Source of the DNA: Paenibacillus kribbensis
GTDB lineage: Bacteria > Bacillota > Bacilli > Paenibacillales > Paenibacillaceae
Length of the DNA: 64,000 nucleotides
Assembly (NCBI RefSeq): GCF_002240415.1
Contig: NZ_CP020028.1
Coordinates: 3,807,501-3,871,500, forward strand
Direction of reading: 5' to 3'
Shown one piece after another: positions 17,389-26,924 of this stretch (within the stretch, counting starts at the first letter, position 1; every line of letters starts with the position of its first letter). The position numbers and the translations under genes are program-made. The notes below the pieces were generated by a model. It saw only the letters and a program-made list of their open reading frames with translations. It had not been told where the DNA came from and ran no database searches.

Positions 17389-17429
17389 AAAAAAAGTGCC
17401 CCACAGCCATGACTATGACCTTGGAGCAC
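17389..17429 (-). terminator. Terminator of the citZ-icd-mdh operon
   Basis: Minus strand GTGCTCC pairs with GGGGCAC, then TTTTTTTGA. A T-run on the other strand makes it potentially bidirectional. Confidence 0.75.
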
Positions 17430-17478
17430 CTTTTTCACAAATCCATACAAATCCATACAATCTTACCAGATAACCGTA

Positions 17479-18420
17479 TTAGACGTTGACTACTTTAACT
17501 ACATTGCGTACTGATTCGGCGGATTGATCCAGTGCTGCTTTTTCTTCAGCGTTCAATTCCAGCTCGAACACCTTTTCGATCCCATTGCCGCCCAGAAGGG
17601 TCGGTACACCGAGGAACAAGTCCTGATAACCGTACTCTCCCTCCAGATAGGCGATGACCGGGATAATGCGTTTTTTGTCTTTTACAATCGCTTCTGTCAT
17701 CTGTGTAAGCGAGGCTGCCGGGGCATAGTATGCACTACCGTTACCCAGCAGGTTCACAATCTCACCACCGCCGACACGTGTCCGTTGTACGATTGCTTCA
17801 ATACGCTCCGGCGAAATCAAAGCTTCAATAGGGATACCTCCGACACTGGAATAGCGTACCAGTGGCACCATATCATCACCGTGACCGCCCATAACAAAGC
17901 CGCGCACGTCTTCAACGGATACGTTCAACTCCTGTGCGATAAAGGTACAATACCGCGCTGTATCCAGCACACCCGATTGGCCGATGACCCGATTTTTCGG
18001 GAAACCAAGCGTCTGGTATGCCGTATAAGTCATCGCATCAACCGGATTACTCAGAATGATAACGATTGATTCCGGTGCATACTTTTTTACGTTTTCGCAC
18101 ACAGATTTTACGATTCCTGCGTTGGTATTGACCAAATCGTCACGACTCATGCCCGGCTTGCGTGCAATTCCGGCTGTAATGATAACAATGTCTGAATTGG
18201 CTGCATCCTCATAATTGGAAGTACCTGTGACCAGGCTGTCAAAACCCTGTACCGGACCGGCCTCTAAAATATCAAGCGCCTTGCCCTTGGTCGGATTCTC
18301 AAGTTGCGGAATATCGATTAGCACGATATCGCCCAGTTCCTTTTGAGCCAACATCAATGCGGTAGTGGCACCGGTAAAACCGGCGCCAACAATAGATATT
18401 TTTTTTCGTTGAATGGTCAC
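17479..18420 (-). CDS. mdh: Malate dehydrogenase (LDH-like type)
   Basis: 313 residues, GTG start with GAAGGGG upstream. NAD site [10 protein letters not shown] at residues 11-20, substrate Arg in [13 protein letters not shown], catalytic His in [12 protein letters not shown]. Oxidises malate to oxaloacetate with NAD. It is the last gene of citZ-icd-mdh, 15 bp after icd, as in B. subtilis. Confidence 0.98.
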   Translation of the reverse strand: MTIQRKKISIVGAGFTGATTALMLAQKELGDIVLIDIPQLENPTKGKALDILEAGPVQGFDSLVTGTSNYEDAANSDIVIITAGIARKPGMSRDDLVNTNAGIVKSVCENVKKYAPESIVIILSNPVDAMTYTAYQTLGFPKNRVIGQSGVLDTARYCTFIAQELNVSVEDVRGFVMGGHGDDMVPLVRYSSVGGIPIEALISPERIEAIVQRTRVGGGEIVNLLGNGSAYYAPAASLTQMTEAIVKDKKRIIPVIAYLEGEYGYQDLFLGVPTLLGGNGIEKVFELELNAEEKAALDQSAESVRNVVKVVNV

Positions 18421-18435
18421 GTGGCATTCCCCTTC

Positions 18436-19731
18436 CTACAGGTTACTAATAATAGTATCTGCAAATTCGGAACATTTTACTTGTGTAGCACCATCCATCA
18501 GACGGGCAAAGTCATAAGTTACGATCTTATCATTGATGGACTTTTCCAGCCCTTTATAGATCAGGTCAGCTGCTTCCTTCCAGCCCAAGTGCTCAAGCAG
18601 CATGACGCCGGACAAAATCACAGAACCAGGGTTCACAACATCCTTGTCTGCATATTTTGGCGCCGTGCCATGTGTAGCTTCAAAGATGGCATGCCCAGTT
18701 ACATAGTTAATGTTCGCGCCTGGAGCAATACCGATTCCACCGACTTGGGCAGCCAAGGCATCGGACAAATAGTCCCCGTTCAGATTCAGCGTAGCGATCA
18801 CATCAAATTCGGACGGACGTGTCAGCACTTGTTGCAGTGCAATGTCAGCAATCGCATCCTTGATGATGATTTTGCCTGCATCTTCAGCGGCTTTTTGAGC
18901 TGCATTGGCTGCATCTTCACCGTCTTTTTCCTTAATTTGATCATATTGAGCCCAAGTAAATACTTTATCTGCAAACTCTTGCTCAGCTACTTCATAGCCC
19001 CAGTTTTTGAAAGCACCTTCGGTAAATTTCATAATGTTGCCTTTGTGTACGAGCGTTACGCTCTTGCGTCCGTGATCCACAGCATATTGAATAGCTGCAC
19101 GTACCAGACGCTTGGAGCCTTCGGAGGAAACCGGTTTAATCCCGATACCCGAGGTTTCAGGGAAACGGATTTTATTCACACCCAGCTCTTGCTGAAGGAA
19201 CTGAATGACCTTTTTCACATCTTCAGAGCCTTCGGCATACTCGATACCTGCGTAGATATCTTCTGTGTTCTCACGGAAAATAACCATGTCTACCAACTCA
19301 GGCCGTTTTACCGGAGAAGGTACGCCGTTGAAGTAACGAACAGGACGCAGACATACGTACAGATCCAGTTCTTGGCGCAATGCCACGTTCAAGGAACGAA
19401 TGCCACCGCCAATAGGTGTCGTCAGCGGGCCTTTAATAGCTACAATATACTCACGGATGGCTTCCAATGTATCGTTAGGCAGCCACTCGCCGTATGAATT
19501 GAAAGCTTTCTCACCAGCAAATACTTCATACCAGGCAATCTTTTTGGTGCCGTTATATGCTTTATCTACAGCTGCATCCAGTACGCGCTTGGATGCTTTC
19601 CAAATGTCGCGTCCTGTGCCATCACCTTCGATAAACGGAATAATCGGATGGTTTGGAACCTGCAGCTGACCGTTATCAATCGTAATCTTTTCGCCTTCAG
19701 TTGGGAGCTCAAACTTTTCAAATTTCACCAT
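18436..19731 (-). CDS. icd: Isocitrate dehydrogenase, NADP type
   Basis: 431 residues from the ATG at 19731, preceded by GAGGAGGAAAAGG; the frame is open further to 19797. Motifs: [10 protein letters not shown], the substrate loop with Ser in [24 protein letters not shown], and the cofactor region [11 protein letters not shown], where Lys and Tyr-type positions indicate NADP. It turns isocitrate into 2-oxoglutarate and CO2. Middle gene of the TCA operon. Confidence 0.97.
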   Translation of the reverse strand: MVKFEKFELPTEGEKITIDNGQLQVPNHPIIPFIEGDGTGRDIWKASKRVLDAAVDKAYNGTKKIAWYEVFAGEKAFNSYGEWLPNDTLEAIREYIVAIKGPLTTPIGGGIRSLNVALRQELDLYVCLRPVRYFNGVPSPVKRPELVDMVIFRENTEDIYAGIEYAEGSEDVKKVIQFLQQELGVNKIRFPETSGIGIKPVSSEGSKRLVRAAIQYAVDHGRKSVTLVHKGNIMKFTEGAFKNWGYEVAEQEFADKVFTWAQYDQIKEKDGEDAANAAQKAAEDAGKIIIKDAIADIALQQVLTRPSEFDVIATLNLNGDYLSDALAAQVGGIGIAPGANINYVTGHAIFEATHGTAPKYADKDVVNPGSVILSGVMLLEHLGWKEAADLIYKGLEKSINDKIVTYDFARLMDGATQVKCSEFADTIISNL

Positions 19732-19827
19732 AAGTTCCTTTTCCTCCTCAGATATGAATGGGTACAGGGCGAAAGACGTGATCGTCATCACAGACAAAAA
19801 CGTCCATCTCTCGCCGTCCCCTTTATT

Positions 19828-19854
19828 GTACCTTATTTTTTAAATTAAGGGTAC
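19828..19854. other. Inverted repeat in the citZ-icd gap
   Basis: GTACCTTATTTTTTAAATTA and the following AGGGTAC form a stem with an AT-rich centre in the 151-bp citZ-icd gap. There is no T-run, so it may be an mRNA processing or stabilising hairpin rather than a terminator. Confidence 0.4.
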
Positions 19855-19882
19855 ATACCCTCAATATTCCTCCGACATGCGA

Positions 19883-20995
19883 TTAGCGCAGCTCTGGCGA
19901 TACATATTTTTGATCCAATGGTCCTGTGTACTCGGCACGTGGACGGATCAGACGGTTATTTTCGTACTGCTCCAAAATGTGCGCAGTCCACCCGGATACA
20001 CGGCTCACCGCAAAGATCGGCGTAAACAAGTCTCTCTTGATACCCAGCTGGGTATAAACGGAAGCAGAATAAAAATCCACATTCGGTTTCAAGCCCTTTT
20101 CCCCTGTCACAATTTCCTCAATGCGAACCGACATATCGAACAGCGTGGTGTCACCGTTCATTTGACCCAGTTCACGGGACATTTTATGCAAGTGCTTGGC
20201 ACGCGGATCACCGTTTTTATAGACACGGTGCCCAAAGCCCATGATTTTTTCGCGGTTATCCAGTTTGGCCTGGATATACGAGTCCACCTGATCCAAACCG
20301 CCAATTTCCTCCAGCGTTTTGGCAACAGCCTCATTCGCTCCGCCATGCAGCGGCCCTTTTAAAGCGCCAATGGCAGACGTAATTCCTGAATAAATATCCG
20401 ACAAGGTAGCTACCGTTACGCGCGCAGCAAAGGTCGAAGCATTTAATTCATGATCGGCATGCAGCACAAGGGCCTGATCGAACGCTTTGATAGCCGTCTC
20501 TTCCGGATCCTTGCCAGTGAGTTGATACAAAAAGTTTTCAGCGATGGAAACACCTTTTTTAGGCGCAATCGGCTCCAAGCCCTCGCGTATACGCGCTATG
20601 GCTGCCACAATGGTGGGCAATTGCGCCTGAAGCTTGACGGCTTTGGTCACATTGGACTCTCTCGACATATCATCCGCCTCTGGATCATACAAAGCGAGAG
20701 AAGATACGGCTGACCTCAAGGCGGCCATCGTGCTCATATCCTTCGGGCACAACTTTAATTGAGTAACAATTTCCTCTGGAATAACAGCATATTCGCTTAA
20801 TTGGTTGCGAAGCTCCTGCAATTGGGCTTGATCGGGAAGTTTTCCAAACCACAGCAAATAAGCTACCTCTTCAAAATTGGCGTTAACAGCCAAATCATCA
20901 ATGTTATAACCCCGGTACGTGAGAACGCCATCTACGATAGAGCTTATGGAGGAAGTAGTTGCTACAATTCCTTCCAGACCTTTAGTCGCTGTCAT
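19883..20995 (-). CDS. citZ: Citrate synthase
   Basis: 370 residues from the ATG at 20995, set by AAAGGAGAG; the frame is open to 21022. Catalytic residues are visible: His in LHADHELNAS, His in MGFGHRVYK and Asp in PNVDFYSASVY. Condenses acetyl-CoA with oxaloacetate. First gene of citZ-icd-mdh. A cre-like site (21040-21054) lies between the likely promoter and the start, consistent with CcpA repression as known for B. subtilis citZ. Confidence 0.97.
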   Translation of the reverse strand: MTATKGLEGIVATTSSISSIVDGVLTYRGYNIDDLAVNANFEEVAYLLWFGKLPDQAQLQELRNQLSEYAVIPEEIVTQLKLCPKDMSTMAALRSAVSSLALYDPEADDMSRESNVTKAVKLQAQLPTIVAAIARIREGLEPIAPKKGVSIAENFLYQLTGKDPEETAIKAFDQALVLHADHELNASTFAARVTVATLSDIYSGITSAIGALKGPLHGGANEAVAKTLEEIGGLDQVDSYIQAKLDNREKIMGFGHRVYKNGDPRAKHLHKMSRELGQMNGDTTLFDMSVRIEEIVTGEKGLKPNVDFYSASVYTQLGIKRDLFTPIFAVSRVSGWTAHILEQYENNRLIRPRAEYTGPLDQKYVSPELR

Positions 20996-21039
20996 CGTTA
21001 CATCTCTCCTTTGTAAGAACATTGTGAACGGACTTGCAA

Positions 21040-21054
21040 TGTAAACCTTTTCAA
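21040..21054 (-). promoter_or_regulatory. Cre-like CcpA site upstream of citZ
   Basis: Minus strand TTGAAAAGGTTTACA fits the cre consensus WTGNAANCGNWNNCW at all but one position. It lies downstream of the probable promoter, so it would act as a roadblock in good carbon supply. Confidence 0.5.
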
Positions 21055-21076
21055 AAGTAAGATATGCCCTTTAAAT

Positions 21077-21105
21077 AGCTAAGTAATGTTAACGCCATAT
21101 GTCAA
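21077..21105 (-). promoter_or_regulatory. Probable sigma-A promoter of citZ
   Basis: Minus strand TTGACA (21100-21105), 17 bp, TTAGCT (21077-21082). The -35 is perfect, the -10 weak. The rest of the 340-bp gap up to the ytvI start is AT-rich, with no further signal I can support. Confidence 0.5.
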
Positions 21106-21335
21106 TATTTAAACCTTCTTTTACTATACTAGATTTTGTCGTTTATGTGAACATTCAGGGCTATTCTGACACATTTAAATGTTTTATCGCTGTCATAAAG
21201 AATTTTTTGAAACCCCTTACATTTTTTAAAAATTCATTTGCACTTTTTTACACAGGTCTTGTCTCCCCCCCTTCCAGCATATGTATAACAGAGCACTTAT
21301 TTTGTGGAATACCAATTGTAAAAGAAAGGAGCCGT

Positions 21336-22460
21336 GTGAGCTTGAGCCGTTTGATTCTGAACCGCATATTTCGTGCTCTGTGGGTCGCAATCGTGATAGT
21401 AGCTCTGTTGTTAGGCATATACGTGCTGTTCCCGCTCGTGTATCCTTTTCTGCTGGCCTGGCTTGTGGCCTATGCCATGAACCCGCTGGTTGGCTTTCTG
21501 CGTACAAAGGCCCGCATGCCGCGTTGGATGGCTGTCACGGTCTCATTGTTTGTATATTTAGGCGGAATCGCGATTGTCCTGTCTGCAGCAATAACTCGAA
21601 TGGTTCGAGAGGTTATTAAGCTGACCATGACGTTTGACGGGCATATTGAGCATTTTAAAAGCCTGTTCATCGACTGGACTCAGAGTGATCTGATTCAAAA
21701 TGTAATTAACGAAATCAACCATTTCATTCGCGATAATCCGGATTACCAGCATACGATTAACAGCAATATTGACAAAACAACACAAACGGTCAGTTCGGCC
21801 GTCACTACGCTGGTCGCTCAATTTTTTAATGGCGTTTTGAATTTGCTGACCTCTCTGCCTAATATGGGCGCGGTGCTCATGGTGGTTGTATTAGCCGCCT
21901 TTTTTATCAGCAAGGACTGGAACCAATATAGCCGGATACTCTCCAATACGATTCCAGATACGATTCGCAAGCCATTATCGGGTATATGGCACGATCTGCG
22001 CAAGGCACTGTTCGGCTATTTGCGGGCACAGTTTATTATAATCTCCATTACAGCATTAACAGTCATTGTTGGACTATTCATATTACGTGTGGAATCCGCC
22101 TTTACCATCGGCTTGATGATCGGACTGGTGGATTTGCTACCTTATTTGGGGGTAGGCATAGTAATGATTCCGTGGATACTGTATGCCTATATGTCAGGTA
22201 ATTTGGCATTAGGGGTAGGATTATCGATCCTCTATATCATTCTGTTGGTTGGACGGCAGATTGTGGAGCCCAAGGTGTTAGCCAGCAGCGTAGGTTTGAA
22301 CCCGCTTCCCACCCTCATCGGCATGTTCATCGGGCTCAAGCTGTTTGGCGTTTTGGGGCTGATTATCGGTCCTGTATCACTCATAATCGTCGATGCCCTG
22401 AATCGCGCGAATGTCATTCAGGACTTGCGCAACTATATTCTTGCCGGAAGAGTGCGTTAA
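21336..22460 (+). CDS. ytvI: Sporulation membrane protein YtvI (AI-2E transporter superfamily)
   Basis: 374 residues. About seven hydrophobic segments in the AI-2E/PerM pattern, with FLLAWLVAYAMNPLVGFL near the N-terminus and the C-terminal signature NPLPTLIGMFIGLKLFG. B. subtilis YtvI sits next to citZ in the same way. The family has permease-like members; the cargo of YtvI is unknown. AAAGGAG precedes two possible starts: GTG at 21336 (4-base gap) and TTG at 21342 (10-base gap). I list the first. The long open region upstream to 21099 lacks a ribosome site and is probably untranslated. Confidence 0.88.
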   Translation: MSLSRLILNRIFRALWVAIVIVALLLGIYVLFPLVYPFLLAWLVAYAMNPLVGFLRTKARMPRWMAVTVSLFVYLGGIAIVLSAAITRMVREVIKLTMTFDGHIEHFKSLFIDWTQSDLIQNVINEINHFIRDNPDYQHTINSNIDKTTQTVSSAVTTLVAQFFNGVLNLLTSLPNMGAVLMVVVLAAFFISKDWNQYSRILSNTIPDTIRKPLSGIWHDLRKALFGYLRAQFIIISITALTVIVGLFILRVESAFTIGLMIGLVDLLPYLGVGIVMIPWILYAYMSGNLALGVGLSILYIILLVGRQIVEPKVLASSVGLNPLPTLIGMFIGLKLFGVLGLIIGPVSLIIVDALNRANVIQDLRNYILAGRVR

Positions 22461-22486
22461 GCAAGTAGGAATAATAGTCACTTACG

Positions 22487-22885
22487 TCAAAACCGGCGGA
22501 ACGTAATACTGCCGTTTTTCATTTTTTTCTCCAGCCACTTCAATAAAAAGCGTCGGTACAGCGCACGTGTTAAAGGAAATACCAGCGTAAAACCAATAAT
22601 ATCGGTTAAAAACCCGGGGATAAGCAGTAAACTTCCGCCGAAAAAAACACATAACCCATCCAGCATTTTACGGCCGGGTACTTGCCCCCGGTTCATTTCA
22701 TGTTTCGCATCGGCAATCACCTTGCGACCTTCAAATTGCATCATGGCTGCACCAATCAGGGTCGTCAAAATGATGAGCAGAATCGTTTTACCCGCTCCAA
22801 TCCAGTGACTTACCCATATGAACCCGTACAACTCTGCCAAAGGAATGAGCAGCAGCAACAGCCACAGGCGCTTGCGCATCATCAT
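22487..22885 (-). CDS. fxsA: FxsA family membrane protein
   Basis: 132 residues, three membrane segments; family motif MQFEGRKVIADAKHEMNRGQ in the cytoplasmic loop and SLLLIPGFLTDIIGF after it. In E. coli FxsA lessens F-plasmid exclusion of phage T7; the Bacillus homologue (YtwI) lies beside ytvI-citZ as here. The ATG overlaps the thioesterase stop (ATGA), with GGGGAGGG upstream, so the two are coupled. Convergent with ytvI, 26 bp apart. Confidence 0.93.
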   Translation of the reverse strand: MMMRKRLWLLLLLIPLAELYGFIWVSHWIGAGKTILLIILTTLIGAAMMQFEGRKVIADAKHEMNRGQVPGRKMLDGLCVFFGGSLLLIPGFLTDIIGFTLVFPLTRALYRRFLLKWLEKKMKNGSITFRRF

Positions 22886-23400
22886 GATTTCTTTCCCTCC
22901 CCGCCTGTAAAGGCAAAGCTTAACGCAGCATACAGCTCAGGCAGCGCCTGATCCAGCCGAACGGGCTTCCATTCGGTATTTATCCATGCGTGGCGTGTCG
23001 TCCCAGTAACGAGCAGCTCTCCAGGCAACGTGTCTGCCTGTGTCCACACCTTGCCGACATTGTTTTGAAACTCATCAGCCGTGACACGCCGAACCTCATA
23101 GGTATAATTCAGACGCAGCCTGGAGAAGTCCGTAATGGCTGCATAAACAATTATCATATCATCATACCTGGCAGGGCTCCCATATTTCGCATTGATTTCA
23201 AGAACTGGAAGCAAAACTCCCCGCTCCTCCATGCTCCGATAGTTAAAGCCTGCCTGACGGATCATATCGGTACGCCCAATCTCAAACCAGTTCAAATAAT
23301 TTGCATGATACACGACCCCCATCTGGTCTGTTTCCTGATAACGGACTCGTAGCGGTGTACCATACCAGCGTAATTCCGTTTTTTTCTCCTCTTGAGTCAT
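22882..23400 (-). CDS. Acyl-CoA thioesterase (hotdog fold, YbgC/FadM type)
   Basis: 172 residues from the ATG at 23400, chosen for TTAGGAGAG; the frame is open to 23511, but that part overlaps the pectate lyase terminator. 4-hydroxybenzoyl-CoA-thioesterase-like hotdog fold with the catalytic Asp in RYQETDQMGVVYHANYLNW. Hydrolyses acyl-CoA thioesters; chain preference unknown. Coupled to fxsA downstream. Confidence 0.92.
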   Translation of the reverse strand: MTQEEKKTELRWYGTPLRVRYQETDQMGVVYHANYLNWFEIGRTDMIRQAGFNYRSMEERGVLLPVLEINAKYGSPARYDDMIIVYAAITDFSRLRLNYTYEVRRVTADEFQNNVGKVWTQADTLPGELLVTGTTRHAWINTEWKPVRLDQALPELYAALSFAFTGGEGKKS

Positions 23401-23476
23401 ACTAGCTCTCCTAACTTGTGCAACTTTATCTCTATTTTGCCCTCTCTCCATTAAACCATATTTACAGCCCGGGAAC

Positions 23477-23509
23477 AAAAAGAGAGCCGACCAAACGGTC
23501 CGCCCTCTC
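23477..23509 (-). terminator. Terminator of the pectate lyase gene
   Basis: Minus strand GAGAGGGCGGACC and GGTCGGCTCTC arms followed by TTTTTG. Strong terminator ending the lyase unit. Confidence 0.85.
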
Positions 23510-23532
23510 AACTATGGTTACATGTTCACTTA

Positions 23533-24819
23533 TTATTTAGGCAGCGGCTTGGACAATTTGTAATATCCGCTTTCCGAAGCCGCAGCCAACAGACTTTTTG
23601 CCTGGCTTCCTGCCCAAGCATAGCCAAGCCGTCTCTCCTCACTGATTTTCATGATATCTGTATACTTTTTGCCATCTCGGTCAGAGAAGAAGTGCTTATT
23701 ATCTTCCACATTGTAGAATCGATACCACATGACGCTTGATGCATCCTTTTGGAAAAACTCCGGACCTTTACGATTGTATTTGATACCGTCGATCCGATTC
23801 GTGTCCAACCATTTCAAGGCACTCTGTGCCGCCTTTTTCACCTCAGCCGTTTGCGGCTGGGACATCAAGAAGGCCGTAATGCCTACCGATTCCGTCGTTG
23901 TTTTGGATGGAAGCTCATATGCTCGGGCCCCAACAGATTCATAAGTAAACGGATCATGCTGTGCTCCCCAGATCGTTGGTGTGCCATTGTTTACAATTTG
24001 AGCTTTAATCGTATACTGTACGCCTTTATTAAGAGCCTGCTGGAGTCTGGAGCGATACGTGTTATCAAGAATATCGCTATCAAACGGCTGCTTCTTGTTC
24101 ACAATGTCATCAGCCAGTACCATAACTCTAACCATTGCATCATCGTTGAAGGTTGCGGCATCAGAATAATTACCACGTTTAGGGTATACTTGCGGCCACG
24201 CGCCGGAGGAATATTGAGAGGTTAAAACGAAGTCAACTGCTTTTTGTACGCTGTTCTTAATGTCTTTGTTTTTTGTTTTTTTGTATACATCCGCCAAAAA
24301 GCGAATCTCGGTTGTCGTGGCTTCATTATCAAATGTCCCGAGCTCGACACCATCCTTGCTCTTCCAGGTAGAGCGTGCAGTCTTGCCATTCCATTTGGAT
24401 TTATAATTCTTTTCCATCGCTTTGAAGAATCCGCCGTGCGGCATTTGCCACGATACAATATTCAAGGCAAGTGTAGTATCCTTGGCTGTGTTCCCCGTAG
24501 AAAATTTACTAAAATCACGGTACTTGTCCAGCAGACTATCTGTATTAACAGTTGCAGTTGGTTTCACTGCCAATAGTCCCCTGAATTGCCCGCGTTCCAA
24601 ATCGCCAGCATTTACATCGTCACCATAAACATCCTGTACAACAGCAGAATCCGTTGTAAGCTCATAAGGAGCAGTGGACGATTCACGTACCGAATCACTT
24701 GTACCCGTCGCAATCTCCTGCGCTGTAGCCCATGAGGGGCTTAGGAGTCCTGACGTTACTGTAATCGCCACGCCTGAAAGCGCTAGCATTTTTGCGGTCG
24801 AACATATTTTCTTCTTCAC
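23533..24819 (-). CDS. Secreted pectate lyase, polysaccharide lyase family 10 type
   Basis: 428 residues, GTG start with AAAGGAGAG upstream. Sec signal peptide at residues 1-~33 (KKKI, hydrophobic core, cleavage likely after SWATA). The mature part has the (alpha/alpha)3-type PL10 features: WQMPHGGFFKAM, ATTTEIRFLADVY, SGAWPQVYPKRGNYSD, TFNDDAMVRVM. Cleaves polygalacturonate by beta-elimination outside the cell, fitting a plant-associated Paenibacillus. It is monocistronic with its own promoter, operator-like palindrome and terminator. It interrupts the otherwise conserved ytvI/fxsA-pyk region, so it is probably an insertion relative to Bacillus. Confidence 0.94.
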   Translation of the reverse strand: MKKKICSTAKMLALSGVAITVTSGLLSPSWATAQEIATGTSDSVRESSTAPYELTTDSAVVQDVYGDDVNAGDLERGQFRGLLAVKPTATVNTDSLLDKYRDFSKFSTGNTAKDTTLALNIVSWQMPHGGFFKAMEKNYKSKWNGKTARSTWKSKDGVELGTFDNEATTTEIRFLADVYKKTKNKDIKNSVQKAVDFVLTSQYSSGAWPQVYPKRGNYSDAATFNDDAMVRVMVLADDIVNKKQPFDSDILDNTYRSRLQQALNKGVQYTIKAQIVNNGTPTIWGAQHDPFTYESVGARAYELPSKTTTESVGITAFLMSQPQTAEVKKAAQSALKWLDTNRIDGIKYNRKGPEFFQKDASSVMWYRFYNVEDNKHFFSDRDGKKYTDIMKISEERRLGYAWAGSQAKSLLAAASESGYYKLSKPLPK

Positions 24820-24919
24820 TTGAATCTCTCCTTTGTTCTTTTGATGGGTAAATTCTGTTCAGTTTAACCCGATCTATTCTTGCTGGAATTTCACTTTGAG
24901 AGTTAGGGATACTGGACCA

Positions 24920-24940
24920 CTATTTATGCATGATAAATAG
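24920..24940. promoter_or_regulatory. Operator-like palindrome at the pectate lyase promoter
   Basis: CTATTTATGC and TGATAAATAG form a 21-bp near-palindrome centred at 24930, directly downstream of the -10 and covering the expected start point. A repressor or activator site is likely; the protein is unknown. Confidence 0.5.
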
Positions 24941-24948
24941 ATAGTTGT

Positions 24949-24977
24949 ATTATATGAAAAATTACCCAATTGATCAA
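24949..24977 (-). promoter_or_regulatory. Sigma-A promoter of the pectate lyase gene
   Basis: Minus strand TTGATC (24972-24977), 17 bp, TATAAT (24949-24954). Leader about 120 bases. The rest of the 349-bp gap is very AT-rich (24950-25050) and ends in the pst operon terminator. Confidence 0.7.
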
Positions 24978-25088
24978 TATGTTTTATTTTAGTTATAAAT
25001 TAAATTCTTAGTAATAAATTAAACTAATTGAAAATAATAGACTTAAAGGCGAACGCTCTCATGAAGGCGTGTCATCTGCATTGAATCA

Positions 25089-25127
25089 TAAAAAGCCTCC
25101 TACTAATACTGTATTAGTAGAAGGCTT
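25089..25127 (-). terminator. Terminator of pstSCAB
   Basis: Minus strand AAAGCCTTCTACTAATAC pairs with GTATTAGTAGGAGGCTTT, then TTTATG. A very long, nearly perfect stem. Confidence 0.9.
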
Positions 25128-25168
25128 TGCGTATTGCATATATATGGTAAGCGGATAGCAACTAGCCC

Positions 25169-26011
25169 TTACCCAAAGCGGCCCATAATGTACTCCTGGG
25201 TCAACTCATTTTCAGGGTTAGTAAAAATATCATTTGTCTTTCCATGCTCAACCAGGTTTCCGATATAAAAATAAGCAGTATAATCGGAAATTCGTGCAGC
25301 CTGCTGCATATTATGCGTCACAATAACGATGCGCAGCTCTTTTTTCAATTCGGTAATGAGCTCTTCAATCTTGCCTGTAGACACAGGGTCCAGTGCAGAG
25401 GCCGGTTCATCCAACAGCAAAATTTTCGGCTCTACGGATAGCGCACGTGCAATACAAAGCCGCTGCTGCTGCCCGCCAGACAGAGCCAGTGCGGAATCAT
25501 GCAGGCGATCCTTAACCTCATCCCACAGCGCTGCCTTGCGCAGGCTGCTTTCCACGATTTCATCAAGCTGCTTCTTTTTGCGCACACCCCGGTATTTGGG
25601 ACCGAAGGCAATATTATTGTAAATAGATTTATAAAAAGGGTTGGGACGCTGCCACACCATGCCAATTTGCTGACGCAGCTTGATTACGTCCGTTCCCGGT
25701 GCGGTCAAATCCTGCCCATCCATCCAGATGTGTCCTGTTGTAGAGGAAGATGCAATCTCGTCGTTCATGCGGTTAAGTGAGCGCAAAAAGGTCGACTTGC
25801 CACAACCGGAGGGCCCGATCAGGGCGGTGACTGTTTGCTCGGGAAAAGCCAGATTTACTTTTTTTACAGCTTCAAAGCTGCCATAATAAATACTCAAATC
25901 CTCGGTGCTGAATGGATGCGGCGGTTGCCCCGCAAGTTGTTCCGAGCGCGTAGATTGAACGGGTGTTGCTGGTGCTGCGGGTTGTGCCGTTCGCGTAATC
26001 ACTTGTTCCAT
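25169..26011 (-). CDS. pstB: Phosphate ABC transporter ATP-binding protein PstB, copy 2
   Basis: 280 residues from the ATG at 26011, 9 bases after AAAGGGG; an ATG at 26020 abuts that site too closely. Walker [12 protein letters not shown], signature LSGGQQQRL, Walker [14 protein letters not shown], His in [12 protein letters not shown]. The Ala/Pro/Thr-rich N-terminal extension of about 35 residues is absent from copy 1. Last gene of pstSCAB, 16 bp after pstA, so this is the cognate ATPase of PstCA. Confidence 0.96.
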   Translation of the reverse strand: MEQVITRTAQPAAPATPVQSTRSEQLAGQPPHPFSTEDLSIYYGSFEAVKKVNLAFPEQTVTALIGPSGCGKSTFLRSLNRMNDEIASSSTTGHIWMDGQDLTAPGTDVIKLRQQIGMVWQRPNPFYKSIYNNIAFGPKYRGVRKKKQLDEIVESSLRKAALWDEVKDRLHDSALALSGGQQQRLCIARALSVEPKILLLDEPASALDPVSTGKIEELITELKKELRIVIVTHNMQQAARISDYTAYFYIGNLVEHGKTNDIFTNPENELTQEYIMGRFG

Positions 26012-26027
26012 ATTCCCCATCCCCTTT

Positions 26028-26924
26028 CTAATCCATACGTTTGGCAGCAGTCAAGCGGCGGTAAACGACTCTTCCAAACCATCTTGCACTCAGGTTGAAG
26101 ACAAGTACGAGCAGTACCAGTACCGCGGAAGCGCCTGCGGCGATATCCTTGGAATCAGGAGCAATACCTTCACTGTTTACCTTCCAAATATGCACAGCGA
26201 GCGTTTCGGCAGGTCGCATCGGATTAATAGGCGATCTGGCATGCAATGGATTCCAATCCGTAAAGTCAAGCGGCGGCGTACTCATCCCTGCTGTAAACAG
26301 CAATGCGGCAGCTTCCCCGAAAATTCGGCCTGCGGCCAAAATCGTCCCCGTAATCAAGCTTGGCAACGCAGCGGGCAGCAAAATAGAGGTGATGATTTTC
26401 CATTTGGATAATCCGAGCGCAAGCCCGGCTTCCTTTTGCTCCTTGGGTACAGCCCGGAAAGCCTGTTCTGTTGTACGAACCATCAGCGGCAGATTGAATA
26501 CTGCCAAGGCCAAGGCTCCTGATAACAGGGAAAAACCAAAATTAAACGTATTTACGATAAGTAAAAGTCCGAACAAACCGATGACGATGGACGGAAAGGA
26601 AGACAGTACTTCGACGACAAGTCGTATGAAGTCCGTAATTTTTCCCGGCTTTGCGTAATGCGCCATGTAAATACCGGCACCCCAGCCAATCGGAATGGTA
26701 ATAATCAAAGTCAAGATCAGCAAAAATACAGAGTTAAATAGCTGCGGGCCAATGCCTCCACCTGCACGTAACGTTTGGGGAGCACTCGTTAAAAAGTCAA
26801 AGGAAATGTGACTTACTCCACGTGCTAAAATGAATCCCAATAATCCTACCAAAAGCGCAACAATGAACAAGGCAAAGAAACAGATGACAAAGGTTGCAAT
26901 CTTATCGGTTGTTTTAGCTCTCAT
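26028..26924 (-). CDS. pstA: Phosphate ABC transporter permease PstA
   Basis: 298 residues from the ATG at 26924, which overlaps the pstC stop as TGATG; GAAAGGAG lies about 12 bases upstream. Six membrane segments and the permease EAA-loop region [17 protein letters not shown]. Forms the inner-membrane channel with PstC. An upstream open stretch to 27008 overlaps pstC and is not needed. Confidence 0.95.
   Translation of the reverse strand: MRAKTTDKIATFVICFFALFIVALLVGLLGFILARGVSHISFDFLTSAPQTLRAGGGIGPQLFNSVFLLILTLIITIPIGWGAGIYMAHYAKPGKITDFIRLVVEVLSSFPSIVIGLFGLLLIVNTFNFGFSLLSGALALAVFNLPLMVRTTEQAFRAVPKEQKEAGLALGLSKWKIITSILLPAALPSLITGTILAAGRIFGEAAALLFTAGMSTPPLDFTDWNPLHARSPINPMRPAETLAVHIWKVNSEGIAPDSKDIAAGASAVLVLLVLVFNLSARWFGRVVYRRLTAAKRMD

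Noticed and set aside
17241..17456. 71-codon minus-strand frame after mdh
   Set aside because: Runs through the mdh terminator and stem-loop 2; no ribosome site; residue pattern not protein-like.
18343..19497. 384-codon open frame opposite icd and the mdh start
   Set aside because: Mirror frame of a clear TCA operon; no homologous motif and no start signal.
21099..21335. Upstream open stretch in frame with ytvI
   Set aside because: No ribosome site; composition unlike a protein; the real start lies after AAAGGAG at 21326-21331.
23533..24819. Pectate lyase as part of a mobile island
   Set aside because: No transposase, integrase or direct repeats at its borders; only its position relative to Bacillus synteny is suggestive.
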